In this document: positions 5,304-6,035 of the stretch, in pieces
Position numbering within the stretch: position 1 is the first letter of the stretch
Layout of the letters: every line of letters begins with the position of its first letter
Assembly: GCA_016215145.1 (NCBI GenBank)
Contig: JACRLA010000147.1
Location: forward strand, 1 to 6,035
Direction: 5' to 3'
DNA from: Chloroflexota bacterium
Lineage (GTDB): Bacteria; Chloroflexota; Anaerolineae; Anaerolineales; VGOW01
DNA length: 6,035 nucleotides
Program-made: the position numbers and the translations under genes
The notes under the pieces: model-generated
What the model was told of the DNA's origin: nothing
Databases searched by the model: none
Seen by the model: only the letters and a program-made list of their open reading frames with translations

Positions 5304-6035
5304 TTATTCTCTAAAGATTCTCACACGCCTATACGGCTCGCGCCCGTACGAGTGTGAGACGAGTTGCGCCTCGCGCGCCATTTCGTGTTGTCGCCGTCGA
5401 ACCGCCGCCGCGCGCGGCGAAAGATCCATGCTGCTCGCTTCGCCATTCCGCAGCAGATCAATCGCCGATTTTGTTTCGCGCAACGCCTCATCCACCACGT
5501 CGCCAGTCATCGGTTCTTCGGCGCTGATCTGAAACATGTCCGCTAAAAAATTTTCCATCTGCGTTACCGTGTTCGAGCGCAACACATACACCGGAATACC
5601 GCGCTCTTCGGCGTCGGAGATCGGGCGCTGATGACGGCGATAATACGTCTTGAGAGTCACCAACGCTTGCGCCTCATCAAGATCGTCCACCATGTTCAAC
5701 GGCAAACGCAAACGCTTCGCTGCTTGCTCAAGTTTCTGATGTGTCAATCCGTAAGCGTAGATATTGATCGTGTTGAGGTTGCGCGACTCGGTTGACGAAG
5801 CGGATGACGGTGACACCGTCGCTTGGCGTGAGGCTGTTGGATCGAAGGGCATCCGATCACCACCGCGTGACCGATCCGCACCTCGACCGTTTCCACTCTT
5901 CAACGGAGTCATCACTGCGGGCGCCGACTCGATCTTCACTTCACCGTTTTCATCCGTGTAACGCAATTCGGTGGGCAACGGGCGACCACGCAAGATGCTA
6001 TCTACGGCGGCGGCGACATCATTATGAATCGCCAA
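5304..6035 (-). CDS. R3H-domain nucleic-acid-binding protein, Ycf45-like (C-terminal part; N-terminus outside window)
   Basis: The frame is open through the window edge (first visible codon TTG at 6035), so the start lies outside. The visible 243 residues match the C-terminal half of Ycf45-type proteins, which normally begin with a SpoIIIAA-like AAA ATPase. In order: the end of the ATPase region (1-36, VDSILRGRPLPTELRY); a low-complexity linker rich in Gly, Arg, Ser and Pro (about 40-85); a conserved middle domain (88-170, NIYAYGLTHQKLEQAAKRL, TLKTYYRRH, RGIPVYVLRSNTVTQMENFLADMF); then an R3H domain (about 205-241) with the R-x3-H pair at R213/H217 followed by LVSHSYGREPYRRVRI. R3H domains bind single-stranded nucleic acid. 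Its gene ends 3 bp before tmk, so the two are almost certainly co-transcribed. The process it serves is not known from this sequence. Confidence 0.88.
   Translation of the reverse strand: MAIHNDVAAAVDSILRGRPLPTELRYTDENGEVKIESAPAVMTPLKSGNGRGADRSRGGDRMPFDPTASRQATVSPSSASSTESRNLNTINIYAYGLTHQKLEQAAKRLRLPLNMVDDLDEAQALVTLKTYYRRHQRPISDAEERGIPVYVLRSNTVTQMENFLADMFQISAEEPMTGDVVDEALRETKSAIDLLRNGEASSMDLSPRAAAVRRRQHEMAREAQLVSHSYGREPYRRVRIFRE

Overview
The window looks like ordinary housekeeping chromosome of a bacterium, most likely a member of the Chloroflexota (Anaerolineae-like). That placement is an inference from three things: a Ycf45-type protein ending in an R3H domain directly upstream of tmk, a PheS with a CxxC-x4-CxxC cluster, and moderate G+C. 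No rRNA or other phylogenetic marker is present to confirm it.

Layout. Plus strand, 1-3046: the 3' end of pheS and a complete pheT, together the phenylalanyl-tRNA synthetase operon. A 91-bp spacer between them contains a purine/pyrimidine inverted repeat just ahead of the pheT ribosome binding site. Positions 3047-3182 hold two sequence-related terminator-like hairpins in tandem. Minus strand, 3183-3800: a stand-alone GAF-domain protein with its own sigma70-type promoter. Minus strand, 6035 to 4047: a tightly packed run of an R3H/Ycf45-type protein (N-terminal part outside the window), tmk (thymidylate kinase) and a DUF3800 gene. Gaps in this run are 3 and 0 bp, and both internal genes start with TTG.

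The most interesting part is the 246-bp intergenic region 3801-4046. On the plus strand it carries a near-consensus promoter (TTGACT, 17 bp, TATGAT), then a compact multi-branched RNA fold closed by a 10-bp G+C-rich stem, then a U-rich tail that runs into the end of the DUF3800 gene. This predicts a discrete small RNA of about 100 nt, convergent with DUF3800. Structured RNAs next to DUF3800 genes have been described as a group (the DUF3800 RNA motifs). Whether this RNA belongs to one of them or is new cannot be decided by reading.

How the genes work together: PheS and PheT form the alpha2beta2 enzyme that charges tRNA-Phe. Tmk supplies dTDP for DNA synthesis, and the R3H protein probably binds nucleic acid. 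DUF3800 is A+T-richer than its neighbours and sits exactly after the tmk stop codon in the same frame, so it looks like a later addition to a housekeeping operon, possibly arriving together with the small RNA.
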